Positions 8,999 to 18,793 of a DNA stretch of 64,000 bases are shown in pieces. The stretch lies in contig NC_067207.1 in the NCBI RefSeq assembly GCF_026262505.1, forward strand, positions 34,192,082 through 34,256,081, given 5' to 3'. The notes beneath the pieces were generated by a model. It was not told where the DNA came from, ran no database searches, and was given only the letters and a program-made list of their open reading frames with translations. The DNA comes from Trichomonas vaginalis G3. Lineage: Eukaryota > Parabasalia > Trichomonadida > Trichomonadidae. A program made the position numbers and the translations under genes. How positions within the stretch are numbered: the stretch's first letter is position 1; every line of letters starts with the position of its first letter.

Positions 8999-9069
8999 CA
9001 AAATTTTATTTTTATATAAATGGATACCCCACAAGCTCAAAATTTACCACGAATCATAACAAGGAGGAA

Positions 9070-9183
9070 ATGATAAAAATGATGCAAGAACGAATTAAAA
9101 ACAACAAACCACTAAAACTGAGAAAATGCGGTTATGCAGTAATGATGGAAAGAGAGATGTTGTCAAAGAAAAATAAAAATTAA
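9070..9183 (+). CDS. Small basic protein, 37 residues (tentative)
   Basis: A short frame rich in Lys, Arg and Met (MIKMMQERIKNNKPLKLRK at the start). A second short frame begins at 9,021 directly after a TTTTTATATAAATG leader of the kind used by other element genes and overlaps this one, so the pair may be one small broken gene. A small basic core-like protein is possible, but the evidence is weak. Confidence 0.3.
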   Translation: MIKMMQERIKNNKPLKLRKCGYAVMMEREMLSKKNKN

Positions 9184-9474
9184 ATTTGGATTGAGTTTAA
9201 AAATTCATCTTTATTAAATTCATCTCTTCCAATCAATTTATTTATTCTATTAAATTCTTTTATTTTTGCTTCACTCAGTTTAAGGATTGAACGGTAAGTT
9301 TCTAATTTTCGATTATTTCTTTCTTCTCTTTATCGTTTTCAATTACTTTAGTTTTATGGGCATCAACCCACCGCATTGCGGCTTCTTTTTGTAATAGCAT
9401 ATTTTTGATTTAATTCTGTTTAGTTTCTTTTTATATTCATCGTCTGGACTCTTGGCTGCTTCGTTGTCACTCAT
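9181..9474 (-). pseudogene. Small charged minus-strand gene, broken
   Basis: From an ATG at 9,474 the minus strand is coding-like (Lys/Glu-rich, helical) to about 9,181, with about two breaks. Function unknown. It is convergent with the small basic frame at 9,070-9,183 and lies downstream of the integrase gene on the same strand. Confidence 0.35.
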
Positions 9475-9493
9475 TTCTTACGAAATAAAAAAA

Positions 9494-11035
9494 TTAAATA
9501 TTATTTAAATATAATGGAGTAATAAAATAAATCGGAATTTCTATTAATTTATTGTCAACTTCAACTAATGCATTGCCGTTAATATATCTAACAAATTCAG
9601 CTATTGTGTCAAATCTTCGCCTTCTTTTTGTCATTGATTTATCAGTTTTTCCATAATCGAGATGAATCAAAACTTTATCCCCTTGTTTAAAATTCATGAG
9701 CCCCGAATTAATTTGTTCACGTTTAACATCATTCAACCTTTCCATTTGCTTTCTAATATATTCCCATTCTTTTGAAATATCATTTTTCATTTCCACTGGT
9801 TTCATGTTTATAGTTCTATGCCATGTATTATTATAATAATATACTAACTGTTGTATGATGGAGTCATGATTTCCATCCCAGTATATCTGACCGTTAACCC
9901 CTAACGCATCTCTAAGAGTTCTCATTACCGCATCAACTATTTTATTATGAAACGTATATGGAGAGGATGAAAAGAAAAAATTAATTTGTGGGAAATAATG
10001 AGTCATAGTTGCCTGAAATCCTTTATCACCATCACCCCTGATATTATCTACTCTTTCATGATCTAGTAAGTATTGTATAGCTCTTCTTGTTTCCTGTTCT
10101 GTTTTCCCTTTCACTGGAATGCAATATAAATATCTAGTGTTAATGTTAATGGCAAATAAATAAGTAACGTTTCCTTTTGAATATTCCAGATGATCGATTT
10201 CGTATGAATATGGATATGGTGCAAATGAAGGGCGACTAAATTTTTCCTTTAACGGTTGAATTTTCGGGTCAATTGGTTTATTTAATATCTTGAAATCCTT
10301 TTTAAAATCTTTTTGCTTCTTTAATGTTTGAAATGGATATAATAAAGTGAATGATGAAGGATTAACTGAAGGAGGAGGCGGTACTGTCGTTGGAGGTTTT
10401 GGTGTTGCAAGTGGTTTAATTTTATCTGCTTTGATTTTGGATGATGAAGTTTTAGTTGTTGATTTTCCTTTCATTAATTCTGGATGTATTCTATTCATTT
10501 GTTTTAAATATGCTGTATATAAAGGTTTGATATACTTTCCCGCTTCGAGTTTATGTTGAAGGATGAATTCCAAAAGTTGATCTTCATTTAAAAGTCGGGC
10601 TGAATATGGTTTAACTAATGAATCATAAATTAAAGCTTGTGCATCATTTATGGTCTGAAGGACCTGGGTGTTTTGCACCTTTTGTTTTTGTTCCTTTGGC
10701 TTTGGTTTTTGTGGCTCAGGATTATATAAATTATATAATTCATCAATATCTTCTTCTGTTAATACTTTATTTTTGAAATCTTTCAACTGTTTAAGTTGTG
10801 ATTTAGTTTTTCCCTTTGAATATTCATTATTTTTAATTTTGTCTTTAATTTCAGAAATTATTTTATTATGATATTTCAAAATTTCGTTTTTATAATATGG
10901 ATAATAATATTCCATATCATCACCCGTTATATTGTTATCATATTTTTGGAGATATGCTTTTAAATCATAATAATCAAGAAAATTTTGATTAAATACTAAA
11001 TCATCAATTAAAATTTTTAAATCTGTGTTATCCAT
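9494..11035 (-). CDS. Retroviral-type integrase (element A)
   Basis: This 513-residue protein is the integrase expected of a Maverick, which joins element ends to host DNA. The N-terminal 200 residues are charged and helical. A proline-rich linker follows (about 215-230), then an RNase-H-fold core: EIDHLEY near residue 280, a strand LFAININTRYLYCIPV, RGDGDKGF near 334 and KIVDAVMRTLRD near 368. The C-terminal region has FKQGDKVLIHLDYGK (about 445) and an SH3/chromo-like tail. The third acidic position reads Asp here and also in element B. The leader is TATATAAATG-like. It is followed downstream by the small gene ending at 9,181. Confidence 0.85.
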   Translation of the reverse strand: MDNTDLKILIDDLVFNQNFLDYYDLKAYLQKYDNNITGDDMEYYYPYYKNEILKYHNKIISEIKDKIKNNEYSKGKTKSQLKQLKDFKNKVLTEEDIDELYNLYNPEPQKPKPKEQKQKVQNTQVLQTINDAQALIYDSLVKPYSARLLNEDQLLEFILQHKLEAGKYIKPLYTAYLKQMNRIHPELMKGKSTTKTSSSKIKADKIKPLATPKPPTTVPPPPSVNPSSFTLLYPFQTLKKQKDFKKDFKILNKPIDPKIQPLKEKFSRPSFAPYPYSYEIDHLEYSKGNVTYLFAININTRYLYCIPVKGKTEQETRRAIQYLLDHERVDNIRGDGDKGFQATMTHYFPQINFFFSSSPYTFHNKIVDAVMRTLRDALGVNGQIYWDGNHDSIIQQLVYYYNNTWHRTINMKPVEMKNDISKEWEYIRKQMERLNDVKREQINSGLMNFKQGDKVLIHLDYGKTDKSMTKRRRRFDTIAEFVRYINGNALVEVDNKLIEIPIYFITPLYLNNI

Positions 11036-11160
11036 TTATATAAAAATAAAATAAATGTTTAAGGGTGCCCACCTCTTTGAATCATAGTATCAAAACCATC
11101 ATTAACGGTTCCTTTTGTCTCTTCTGTGGCATTTCATTAAGAATAAAATTTTAAATTGTA

Positions 11161-14100
11161 TTAAATAAATGGCATACAACATCCATTTTCACAACATACA
11201 GCCTTAGTGTGTGCTCCTGTTAATGCAGTCTTACCGATTGTTAAGCGAGTCATTGACCCGTTTTTAAGTTGTAAATTAATATTCTGACCATCAAATATCA
11301 CTTTATCATTTATTATATCCAAATATTTTTTAGGTGTTAATTGCTTATTTTGTCTTAAACTAACACCTTTCATTTTTTGTGCAATCTTTTTAAAATCACT
11401 TCCATCAATTGAACCGTTGAATGATGTATAACACTTAGGACATAAAGCAACCATGTTATCACCTTGTTTCTCAATTGCTAAACCCAATAATTTCTTCTCA
11501 TGTGCTTTTTCTTCAGCTTTATTCTTTAATTTAGGTTTAAATTTCTCATCAAAACAGAAGAAATCAAAAGGTGCGAATTTGAAAATGTTTTTATCATAAA
11601 ATTTTTTATCGGTAACAATTGCTTGAAATGTTTGAGTGTTAGGAAGATTTGGGTCGCCAGCGATTGCCCAATAAGATGAATCAGTATCACCTTCAATGAA
11701 ATGAAAACGATTAACATCCATGCATTTATACATAAAATCATAAATGAAAACCAAATACCAGTATTTAGCATTATCTAAAGTGAAGAATGCCTCTTGTAAA
11801 CATGTATCACATCTATAAAATCTATCTTTAAGCATCACTTGATATGTATCTTCACATATTTCTCTTATGTTTTTAAACTTATTTGACATACATGCAACGC
11901 GTGCCTTCTGTGCATTCATTATTTTAGTCTTTGCGTAATTTTGTGTATTCATTGCATCGTAACCATATGATCCATTAAGTGAAATCTTGCAAAATAAACA
12001 TTTTCCTTTATTTCCTTCTAATTCAGCCTTTTGTCTTTCGTTCATAAATTTGTTCGCAAATTCATTAAAACAAGTGTTTTTCGTAAATGTTAAAATTGAT
12101 TGAATGTCATCAATGATAAAATGAAATCTGTCGATTAGATACCATAGATAATAAGAAGAAAATGGTTGATATTGGTTGTGTGTTGATGCTAACTGAGTTA
12201 ATTTTCTCTGTTTCTGGTCAACTGGTAGATTGTTTGATTTCATGTAATTATACATAAAACTGCCAATTGTTTTTTCATCTGTGATAATATCTAAGTTTCT
12301 TATTATCGGTAAAAAGTTTATGTAATCATTAATGTATTTTTCATCAATGTGACCCTTTACTTCAGCCACGAATAAAGTATTTTTCTTCTTAATTATTCCC
12401 AGTGCTTTTGCTTTCTTTGTTGCTGTATCACAAATGATAACACCATTCAATCTTCCCGGCATATACATTTTATGGTCAGTATATTGAATGAAATCATGAG
12501 GATTAGATGAAAATGATGAAGGATATAATGAATTAAAGTCAACACCAACGAAATGAGTCATGATGTTGGAAGTGTCTTCATTTGATACAGTTTTAGTTTC
12601 TGGATTATATGAAAGTTTATTAATGTGCGTGATTCCTTTAAGATTTACTCTATGTTGAACATTTGATAGACCACCAGTAATTCCATTACGGAGAATGTGA
12701 TAAGCTTCAACTGAATCTAAAGTCATTGGTAAATTATTTTTTAATGCATAATTTCTTAAATTGATTCTTAAACGTTGAACATCTTCATCTTTATTTGATT
12801 TTACGACATTGCAATAACAACACATTAACTGACAATTTTCTTTGGTATGTGGTTTTTCATTATCGATTCTATCCAATGTTGGTTTATTTGCATATGTAAA
12901 CGCTTTACCACACATTTTGCATTTAGATGAAAGGATTAAATCGTGATAGTATTGAAAATCATCCATTGAAACATTATTTTTAGTATCCCTTTCTGCTTTT
13001 TCATCTTGTTTCTTATATGATTCAATTTTATATTTCCAATACTTTTTCGTTAATTCAAAACTTGATTCTATCTCTTCCTCAGGATATTTTTCATTAGGAT
13101 TAAAGTCTTTATATGCTAAAGCGTAACGAATCATTGAAGCATTCGATGATAAAGAAAGATTATGAAGCATGTCAATTTTATAAACAAATGTTTCTTCAAT
13201 AATTTTATCAATTGGGTCAATCATAATTTCAACATCTTTATTGCAATAATGAATAAAATATTCTAATCTATTCTTAAAGTTTTTAGCATCATTGAGATAT
13301 GTTTGATAATCACTATCTGATATAGTTTCTTGAGTTAATGCTGAATAAAATGAATCTTGAGTGAATGGTTCCACTTTATATAATTCTTCTTCGTAATTTT
13401 CCCATGTGATGAATTGATAAGGGAAAAAGGATTTAACACGTGATTTATTGTTTCCGAAATCTTGAGTGAATTGGTCTAATGTCCCACCCGCTATATAATT
13501 TCTGATGTCAATAAATCTCAATTCATATGGAACGTTTGTTTTCTTTACAATGATTTGCTTAAATTGTGAAGATGAACCCAGCATTGATTTTATTTTCCAT
13601 TTTGCAGTGTTTAAATCACGAAGAATTAAATTTAAATCAAACTTTCCCGAATTAAAACCTATGATATTCACTTTATTGAATTCCTCATCTAGAAGTTCTT
13701 TAAATGCTTCCTTCTGTTTTTCATTTAATGTATGAGACAAAGTCCCCGCCGTTTGGTCCGTTTGCGACTTCATTAATTCTTCATATTGTTCAATATTTGA
13801 TTTAGCAACTAATGAACAGGTTGAAAATAAAAACTCAATCCAATCAGAAATAAAAGAATCACTCGAAGTTAAGCAAAAATTCCTCGTATATGTTTTATCA
13901 TTTAATTTAACCGTTGATGATACCATGAATGGTTTTAAGTAAGCGTTCAAAGTTGCACACTCAGAAAGTTGTAATTCTTCTTTAGTCTCTAATGTTTCGA
14001 AGTCAAAAGTAATATAATATCTTGTCGGTTGATAATATTCCTGCAAATTATGAGCTAATAACCACTGATATATCTTCTGTTTCGTAATATGTGGCGCATA

Positions 14101-14358
14101 TGGTTGCTGTGTCTTTTGCAACTGAACGTCTTGAATTAATCTTCCATTATTTTCTTTACATTTCTCACAATGCTTTAAAAATCTTCTTTGGTTTTTCCTT
14201 TCTGGATCATCACGGATAGAATAAACTTCTTCTTTACAATATGGACAAACTCTATAGCCGGTGAGTGCTTCAACGTCTGTTATTCTGTCAGCGTGAAGTT
14301 TTCCACATGGACTCTGTGTTAATAAAATATTTATTGTTTCAAATTCTGGATCTATCAT
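11161..14358 (-). CDS. B-family DNA polymerase with embedded HNH motif (element A)
   Basis: About 1,065 residues from the first ATG at 14,358; the open frame runs slightly further upstream without an ATG. It has N-terminal Cys pairs (CPYC and HCEKC, a likely zinc ribbon) and an exonuclease motif DFETLE at about 119-124. Polymerase motif A is VDFNSLYPSS (about 606), motif B SLNGSYGYD (about 795) and motif C EGDTDSS (about 893). This fits the protein-primed polymerases of Mavericks, which replicate the element from its ends. Between the exonuclease and motif A (about 476-520) sits CKMCG, LDRIDN, CCYCN and K, the pattern of an HNH/endonuclease VII fold. The element B polymerase shows no such insert. 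Confidence 0.9.
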   Translation of the reverse strand: MIDPEFETINILLTQSPCGKLHADRITDVEALTGYRVCPYCKEEVYSIRDDPERKNQRRFLKHCEKCKENNGRLIQDVQLQKTQQPYAPHITKQKIYQWLLAHNLQEYYQPTRYYITFDFETLETKEELQLSECATLNAYLKPFMVSSTVKLNDKTYTRNFCLTSSDSFISDWIEFLFSTCSLVAKSNIEQYEELMKSQTDQTAGTLSHTLNEKQKEAFKELLDEEFNKVNIIGFNSGKFDLNLILRDLNTAKWKIKSMLGSSSQFKQIIVKKTNVPYELRFIDIRNYIAGGTLDQFTQDFGNNKSRVKSFFPYQFITWENYEEELYKVEPFTQDSFYSALTQETISDSDYQTYLNDAKNFKNRLEYFIHYCNKDVEIMIDPIDKIIEETFVYKIDMLHNLSLSSNASMIRYALAYKDFNPNEKYPEEEIESSFELTKKYWKYKIESYKKQDEKAERDTKNNVSMDDFQYYHDLILSSKCKMCGKAFTYANKPTLDRIDNEKPHTKENCQLMCCYCNVVKSNKDEDVQRLRINLRNYALKNNLPMTLDSVEAYHILRNGITGGLSNVQHRVNLKGITHINKLSYNPETKTVSNEDTSNIMTHFVGVDFNSLYPSSFSSNPHDFIQYTDHKMYMPGRLNGVIICDTATKKAKALGIIKKKNTLFVAEVKGHIDEKYINDYINFLPIIRNLDIITDEKTIGSFMYNYMKSNNLPVDQKQRKLTQLASTHNQYQPFSSYYLWYLIDRFHFIIDDIQSILTFTKNTCFNEFANKFMNERQKAELEGNKGKCLFCKISLNGSYGYDAMNTQNYAKTKIMNAQKARVACMSNKFKNIREICEDTYQVMLKDRFYRCDTCLQEAFFTLDNAKYWYLVFIYDFMYKCMDVNRFHFIEGDTDSSYWAIAGDPNLPNTQTFQAIVTDKKFYDKNIFKFAPFDFFCFDEKFKPKLKNKAEEKAHEKKLLGLAIEKQGDNMVALCPKCYTSFNGSIDGSDFKKIAQKMKGVSLRQNKQLTPKKYLDIINDKVIFDGQNINLQLKNGSMTRLTIGKTALTGAHTKAVCCENGCCMPFI

Positions 14359-14390
14359 TATTGAATCCACTAATGGAAAGTCTACCTTAT

Positions 14391-14636
14391 TTATGTCCAC
14401 GTCTCTGGTTGAGGATCACAATAATAGAAATCAATATTAACATTTAACATTCTCGCTAATCTCTCACTTTCTGATGAAATGTCAAACCCTTCATATGAAT
14501 CTATTGCTTCATTTAAATAACTTCTACGAGTTTTAGGATTAACACCATCAGGAATGTTATAGAAGCGTTTAAATAACCTTCTACCTTCTGCTCTAATTTG
14601 ATTATCATTCATTTTAGCTGTTCCGTTTTTGTTCAT
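14391..14636 (-). CDS. Unknown 81-residue protein upstream of polymerase
   Basis: A small frame starting at the ATG at 14,636, with a leader TTTTTTATTCTTACATAAATG of the element type. It is rich in Arg and Glu, with RRLFKRFYNIPDGVNP near the centre. Its end overlaps the beginning of the open polymerase frame by about 10 bases, so the two may be translated from one transcript. No family recognised. Confidence 0.5.
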   Translation of the reverse strand: MNKNGTAKMNDNQIRAEGRRLFKRFYNIPDGVNPKTRRSYLNEAIDSYEGFDISSESERLARMLNVNIDFYYCDPQPETWT

Positions 14637-14685
14637 TTATGTAAGAATAAAAAATTAAAAAATAAATAAAAATAAAGTTTATTTT

Positions 14686-15795
14686 TTAAAGCCCATAAAA
14701 TGAATTAAGAACACATAAATTTTTATCATCCGCGACGTGACGAATACATTTTAATTTACTCAAGAATGCGTACCCTGATACATTAAATCTAATTCCTGTC
14801 TTATTTAATTTCACAACTTTGAAAAGGAATGTATGAATAGCTATAAAATGATGAGAAGATGTTTTATGGGTTGCTTCCATTTTTTCTGAAATAAATGAAT
14901 AAATATAATGCTTATACGTTTTCATATCTTTTATATTCTTAATAACGAATGGTATAGACCTTTCAACTTCATCTTCCTTCGGTGCTGTTCTTTCATATGA
15001 AACATTATTAGTATCTTCAATAATGAAACCACAATCACACAAAATTTTATATGTTCCAATGGTTTCTTTTGATATTTTATCTAATAAATCAAAAACTTTA
15101 TCAACACCTGTGCATTTATTTAAATAATAATTTGTGTAAATATCATGATCTTCTTTCTTAATCGTATTAGTTGCATATGTCACATTTTTAAGAGCTTTTT
15201 TGAATTTCTCAGAATCGAGAGGGGGTGAAAGTAGGATACAGGGGTATTCTTCATTATCAATAAATTGTAACTTATGTTTACGAATAAATTTAGTACCTTC
15301 TTCTGAAAGTGTTTCGTCTATTTCACCATCTAATAAATTTTGTGTTGATTCTGAGACATAATTTTTATATCTTTCTTCATGAGATTTCTGAACTGCTGAT
15401 TCTGAAGCTGGGATATTCATTAAACCCTCTACTTCATTTTCATTATATTTTTCAACTTCTCTTAATTCCTTAATTTTTTCATCTATTTCATCTCTTATTT
15501 TTTCCAGTTTTTCAATTTCATTGTATTCATCATCATCTTTAATTCGTTCTTCATAATATTCAGGGAAAACATCAGGTTCTTTAGGTTTTTCTTCTTCAGA
15601 TGTGGGATATAAGAAATTTATAACATCATCTTTATTCATTTTTCCATCATAATCTAAATCATTTAATAACTCGGCAAATTTTTGACAATTTCTTAAATAA
15701 TATTTACTAACTTCATAACACATCTCATCTAATATATCCTTTATTTCCTCGTTTGTGAATCCTAATTTTTTAACGTTGTTAGTTTTGACGCTCAT
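14686..15795 (-). CDS. Unknown acidic 369-residue protein
   Basis: Open frame from the ATG at 15,795. Around residue 48 there is DLDYDGKMNKDD, which resembles an EF-hand calcium loop. Residues 70-120 are a highly charged (E/K/D) probable coiled coil. The C-terminal third has ordered beta/alpha sequence with Cys and His residues (ILCDCGF; HKTSSHHFIAIHTF). No known family is recognised. It sits next to the polymerase near the right end of element A, where the B family has its methyltransferase, so a replication or terminal-protein role is possible but only by position. Confidence 0.5.
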   Translation of the reverse strand: MSVKTNNVKKLGFTNEEIKDILDEMCYEVSKYYLRNCQKFAELLNDLDYDGKMNKDDVINFLYPTSEEEKPKEPDVFPEYYEERIKDDDEYNEIEKLEKIRDEIDEKIKELREVEKYNENEVEGLMNIPASESAVQKSHEERYKNYVSESTQNLLDGEIDETLSEEGTKFIRKHKLQFIDNEEYPCILLSPPLDSEKFKKALKNVTYATNTIKKEDHDIYTNYYLNKCTGVDKVFDLLDKISKETIGTYKILCDCGFIIEDTNNVSYERTAPKEDEVERSIPFVIKNIKDMKTYKHYIYSFISEKMEATHKTSSHHFIAIHTFLFKVVKLNKTGIRFNVSGYAFLSKLKCIRHVADDKNLCVLNSFYGL

Positions 15796-15889
15796 TTCAT
15801 ACGAATTAAAAATAAATTATTCAAAAATGTAAGACATGAATTTTTAAAGTTTATTTTTTATTTTTTATTTCATTATGGTAGTGAATCTT

Positions 15890-16012
15890 TTATTCATGAA
15901 AATAATTATTTCTAATTTCTTTTACTCGTTTATGAGGTCTTTGATTATGACTCCATTGATTCCATTCAGGATTTAAACATTGTTTAATTAATCGCGGAAT
16001 ATCTGACATCAT
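15890..16012 (-). CDS. Small 40-residue protein near right end of element A
   Basis: A short frame (MMSDIPRLIKQCLNPEWNQW at the start, then a basic tail) begins at 16,012 just inside a TATATATAG stretch. It is Trp- and Arg-rich, and its composition is protein-like. Function unknown; last recognisable frame of the element. Confidence 0.35.
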   Translation of the reverse strand: MMSDIPRLIKQCLNPEWNQWSHNQRPHKRVKEIRNNYFHE

Positions 16013-17231
16013 CTATATATAGCTTCTTTTATAAAAGATAAAAAATAAATTATTTTAAAATTAATGTTAATTTTTAATGTGTTTAGTATATAAATACATT
16101 AATGCATCGTCTATATATAGATGCAACAAAAAAAGTCACACAACCCTTCCTATCCTACTACTATCAAATTAGAGATCTAATTGTTTGTAAATGTAATAGT
16201 TTCCAATTACATTTTTAAATGCAATAATAATGTTATTCATTTACAATCAAGGAGATTGAATATTCCCGAACTTATCGCATATTTTCCACAACCATGTTCA
16301 TTCTTTGAGGGATACTTGTGTATCTTTCAAATGAACTTGAATTAGCTTACATCCAACAGAACTAATATATGTGGCAGAATTTGTAAAGAAATAATTTGAG
16401 CATAATTATTCATTCTCTTTTTTGGATAATATACTCACATGAAGCACAATTCTGTCTATCCGAATATCATTTAAAAGATGTATAGTCTTAAATCTTAAAA
16501 CTACATGGAAAAAAACTATACAGATAAATTTGTCACTTTTTAAAGGGAAAATCCGAAAATTTTTAGATAAATTTTCATAAATGGATCAATAGTCGGATTA
16601 GGCTCGATTTGATAAACTCTTCAAATAAAGCAGTAATCTCACATGTTTTAGATTCACAATTATACCATGTAATTTACTCCCTTGGAATGCAAGTTAGTTT
16701 CATAGTCTGCAGAAATGATTGGTCCAAGTTTGCCAACACACGACGATAATTTTGATGAAAACAGTTACGGAAAATGCTTAGATTTGAAATTTTTTACTTT
16801 TATTCGGCATTCATCAAATGATATTCCTTAGATATAGGTGTCTGATTGATTTATATTTTATGTGTAAGAACTGTTATGTTAGTAGACAAGATAAACACCA
16901 AATCAATATAAATAAACCGAATATCATTGAGTTTCAATAGAACCAATCTCCAAAAGCAAAAAGTGTTCCTATAATACATCTAGTTTATCAAGGCGAATAT
17001 CCTGGACGCCTGTTTTAGGGGAAATGAATGATTTGATAGAACTTCAAAATAACAAAGAGGTATCATCCTTACATAGAGGTAGTCCTGTAATGAGCATCTC
17101 AAGGTTTTTTTGAGAGAACGAATAGAGCGAATGTAATAAAAAAGTGACATATTTTTATTTTTTCGATGGGTTCTCTCAAATTGAGACCAATCATGTCACC
17201 TTTTTGAATTTATAAATTTATTTTGTTTAAA
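16013..17231. other. Intergenic: probable element A end, then host spacer
   Basis: The first 120 bases are AT-rich, with two TCTATATATAG(A) palindromic stretches (about 16,011-16,022 and 16,110-16,122). From about 16,140 the texture changes to less A/T-extreme host spacer with no convincing frame. Just upstream of the phosphatase start (about 17,195) there is CACCTTTTTG, which resembles the CCTTT (M5E) start-site motif known from Trichomonas. Confidence 0.5.
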
Positions 17232-18080
17232 ATGACTCAGAAGTGTGTCTGTTTCGATGGTGAAGGCGTTCTTTGGCATGCAGGAGAACCAATCCCCGGT
17301 GCTTCAGAAGTCATCAATGAAATTACAAAGCTTGGCTATCGTCCAATTGTAATTACAAACAATGCAAGCAAATCTGTCGAGCAATATTATCAGCGCTTCC
17401 AGAAATCCGGTTACAATTCCTTTGAAATGTCCGATGTTATTACTTCTGCAGCTGCAGTTGGTACCTATCTTCAGAAAATAGGTCTTGATAAACCAAATCG
17501 TAAAATATTTGTTATTGGTACAGCAGGTTTTGTTAGTCAGCTTAGACTCCAACACCTCCAAGTTATCACAACAGCTGATTTTGATGGCATCGAATTCCAC
17601 ACAATGGAGTTAGATCCATCAGTTTGCGCTGTTGTTGTTGGCTCATCAGAAGAATTCACATACAGGCATCTCGCTATTGCCACTCGTTTCGTTATTGAAA
17701 ATGATGCAATTCTTATCTCCGCTAATCCAGATAACTCCTATCCATACAATCCAAAGGTTCTTGTCCCAGGTGCTCATGCCCTTTCCGTCTCAATCTCAGT
17801 CGCTTCTGGCCGCCAACCAAAGATTGTCGGAAAACCAGATCCAAAGGTATTTGAAGCCATCCCAGGATACAAGGACATCGATATCAAGAACAGCTGGATG
17901 ATCGGTGACCGCCTGAACACTGATATCGCTTTTGCGAAGAACGTTGGCCTTAAATCTATCCTCGTTCTTACAGGCGTATCAAAGCGTGATGAATGCGAAG
18001 CTCTTTCCTTCGAGGAAAAACCAGATTTTGTATGTGAAGATCTTGCTGCTTGCCTCGAAACAATCAAGGCTAACCAGTAA
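17232..18080 (+). CDS. HAD-IIA family phosphatase (4-nitrophenylphosphatase / phosphoglycolate phosphatase type)
   Basis: This is a 282-residue cytosolic host enzyme, starting at the ATG at 17,232. HAD motif I is CFDGEGVLW (Asp9 as nucleophile), motif II VITNNAS (Thr42), motif III the Lys of VGKPDP (about 200) and motif IV GDRLNTD (about 225-231). The C2a-type cap lies between motifs II and III. The order and length match eukaryotic and bacterial HAD-IIA phosphatases that act on small phosphate esters such as 2-phosphoglycolate; the true substrate cannot be read from sequence. One oddity: the second acidic residue of motif I, normally Asp (DxD), is Glu here (DGE). The codon use is richer in G+C than the flanking elements, as expected of a host gene. 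Confidence 0.9.
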   Translation: MTQKCVCFDGEGVLWHAGEPIPGASEVINEITKLGYRPIVITNNASKSVEQYYQRFQKSGYNSFEMSDVITSAAAVGTYLQKIGLDKPNRKIFVIGTAGFVSQLRLQHLQVITTADFDGIEFHTMELDPSVCAVVVGSSEEFTYRHLAIATRFVIENDAILISANPDNSYPYNPKVLVPGAHALSVSISVASGRQPKIVGKPDPKVFEAIPGYKDIDIKNSWMIGDRLNTDIAFAKNVGLKSILVLTGVSKRDECEALSFEEKPDFVCEDLAACLETIKANQ

Positions 18081-18695
18081 TTATTACTATCTTATTAAAT
18101 ATTCGTTATTTATTCGCAATATAATCGTTTTACCTGTTTCAATCAGCAAAATTCTTTCGAAATAAAAATCTGATATTTTATTATTGATTTGATCTCATTA
18201 TTTTGGTAAAATATGAATCTAGGAGGAAAGCTCTTGCAGAATATCATCATAAGGCTTTTCCAAAAAAATCTGAAATTAAAAATTTATCTTGAAAAAATTA
18301 CATTTTTTATATAAAAAACCAAAAATTCTATGATTTTTGGAAAAATTATCAAAATAACATATAGCTATATTAATTGTATTTTGGATAAATATTGTAATAT
18401 CAGTATCAATTCAAAGAAAACTCTAATTTTGGTTTGAAAATATTCTTAATTTAATGGATTATTCAGATTACACTTAGAAAAGGGACTTTTCATAGAAATA
18501 TATGCATTTAAGTGAAGTTATATCATATTATATTCCTAAATGATACATTCTTCTATAGTTTAAATTCATGATCTCACTTAGTATTCAACAGACTTCCTAT
18601 AAATGTGAAAGATTTTTACTCATGATGTTCGATTATGAATGTGTAATTCTTCAATCTCGTCAAATGAATAGAATTGAAAAAAAGAATATGCATAT
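18081..18695. other. Host intergenic spacer
   Basis: AT-rich spacer between the phosphatase stop and the poly-A that opens element B. There is no convincing frame, RNA gene or repeat. The last bases before the A-run are GCATAT. Confidence 0.6.
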
Positions 18696-18780
18696 AAAAA
18701 AAAAAAAAAAAAGGTAGTGGGGCTTCCAGGGGCTGCGCCCCTTCTAGCCCTGAAGATGTTTAGTATAAATGAAGTTTTTA
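18696..18780 (+). repeat. Left terminal inverted repeat of element B
   Basis: A run of 17 A is followed by GGTAGTGGGGCTTCC, a small hairpin (GGGGC, loop TGC, GCCCC at 18,729-18,741), and the GAAGATGTTTAGTATAAATG block. The inverted partner is 42,831-42,918. Confidence 0.9.
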
Positions 18781-18793
18781 TTCGGAAAAATTG

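Larger units (their letters stand above)
1..16135. mobile_element. Maverick/Polinton element A (left end outside window)
   Basis: The stretch carries the Maverick hallmark set: A32/FtsK-type packaging ATPase, retroviral-type integrase and B-family DNA polymerase, plus a fibre-like gene and many small genes on both strands. The capsid genes would lie left of the window. The right end is not fixed: the last recognisable gene stops at 16,012, and a palindromic TATATA-containing stretch near 16,105-16,125 may be close to the terminus, but no matching left repeat is available. Most genes are open, with about five broken ones, so the copy looks fairly young. Its sequence is unlike element B except in the KilA-N module. 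Confidence 0.85.

Noticed and set aside
18690-18697. A 6-bp target duplication around element B
   Set aside because: Left GCATAT and right ATAACC do not match; a TATAA overlap with the A/T runs is possible but cannot be told from chance.
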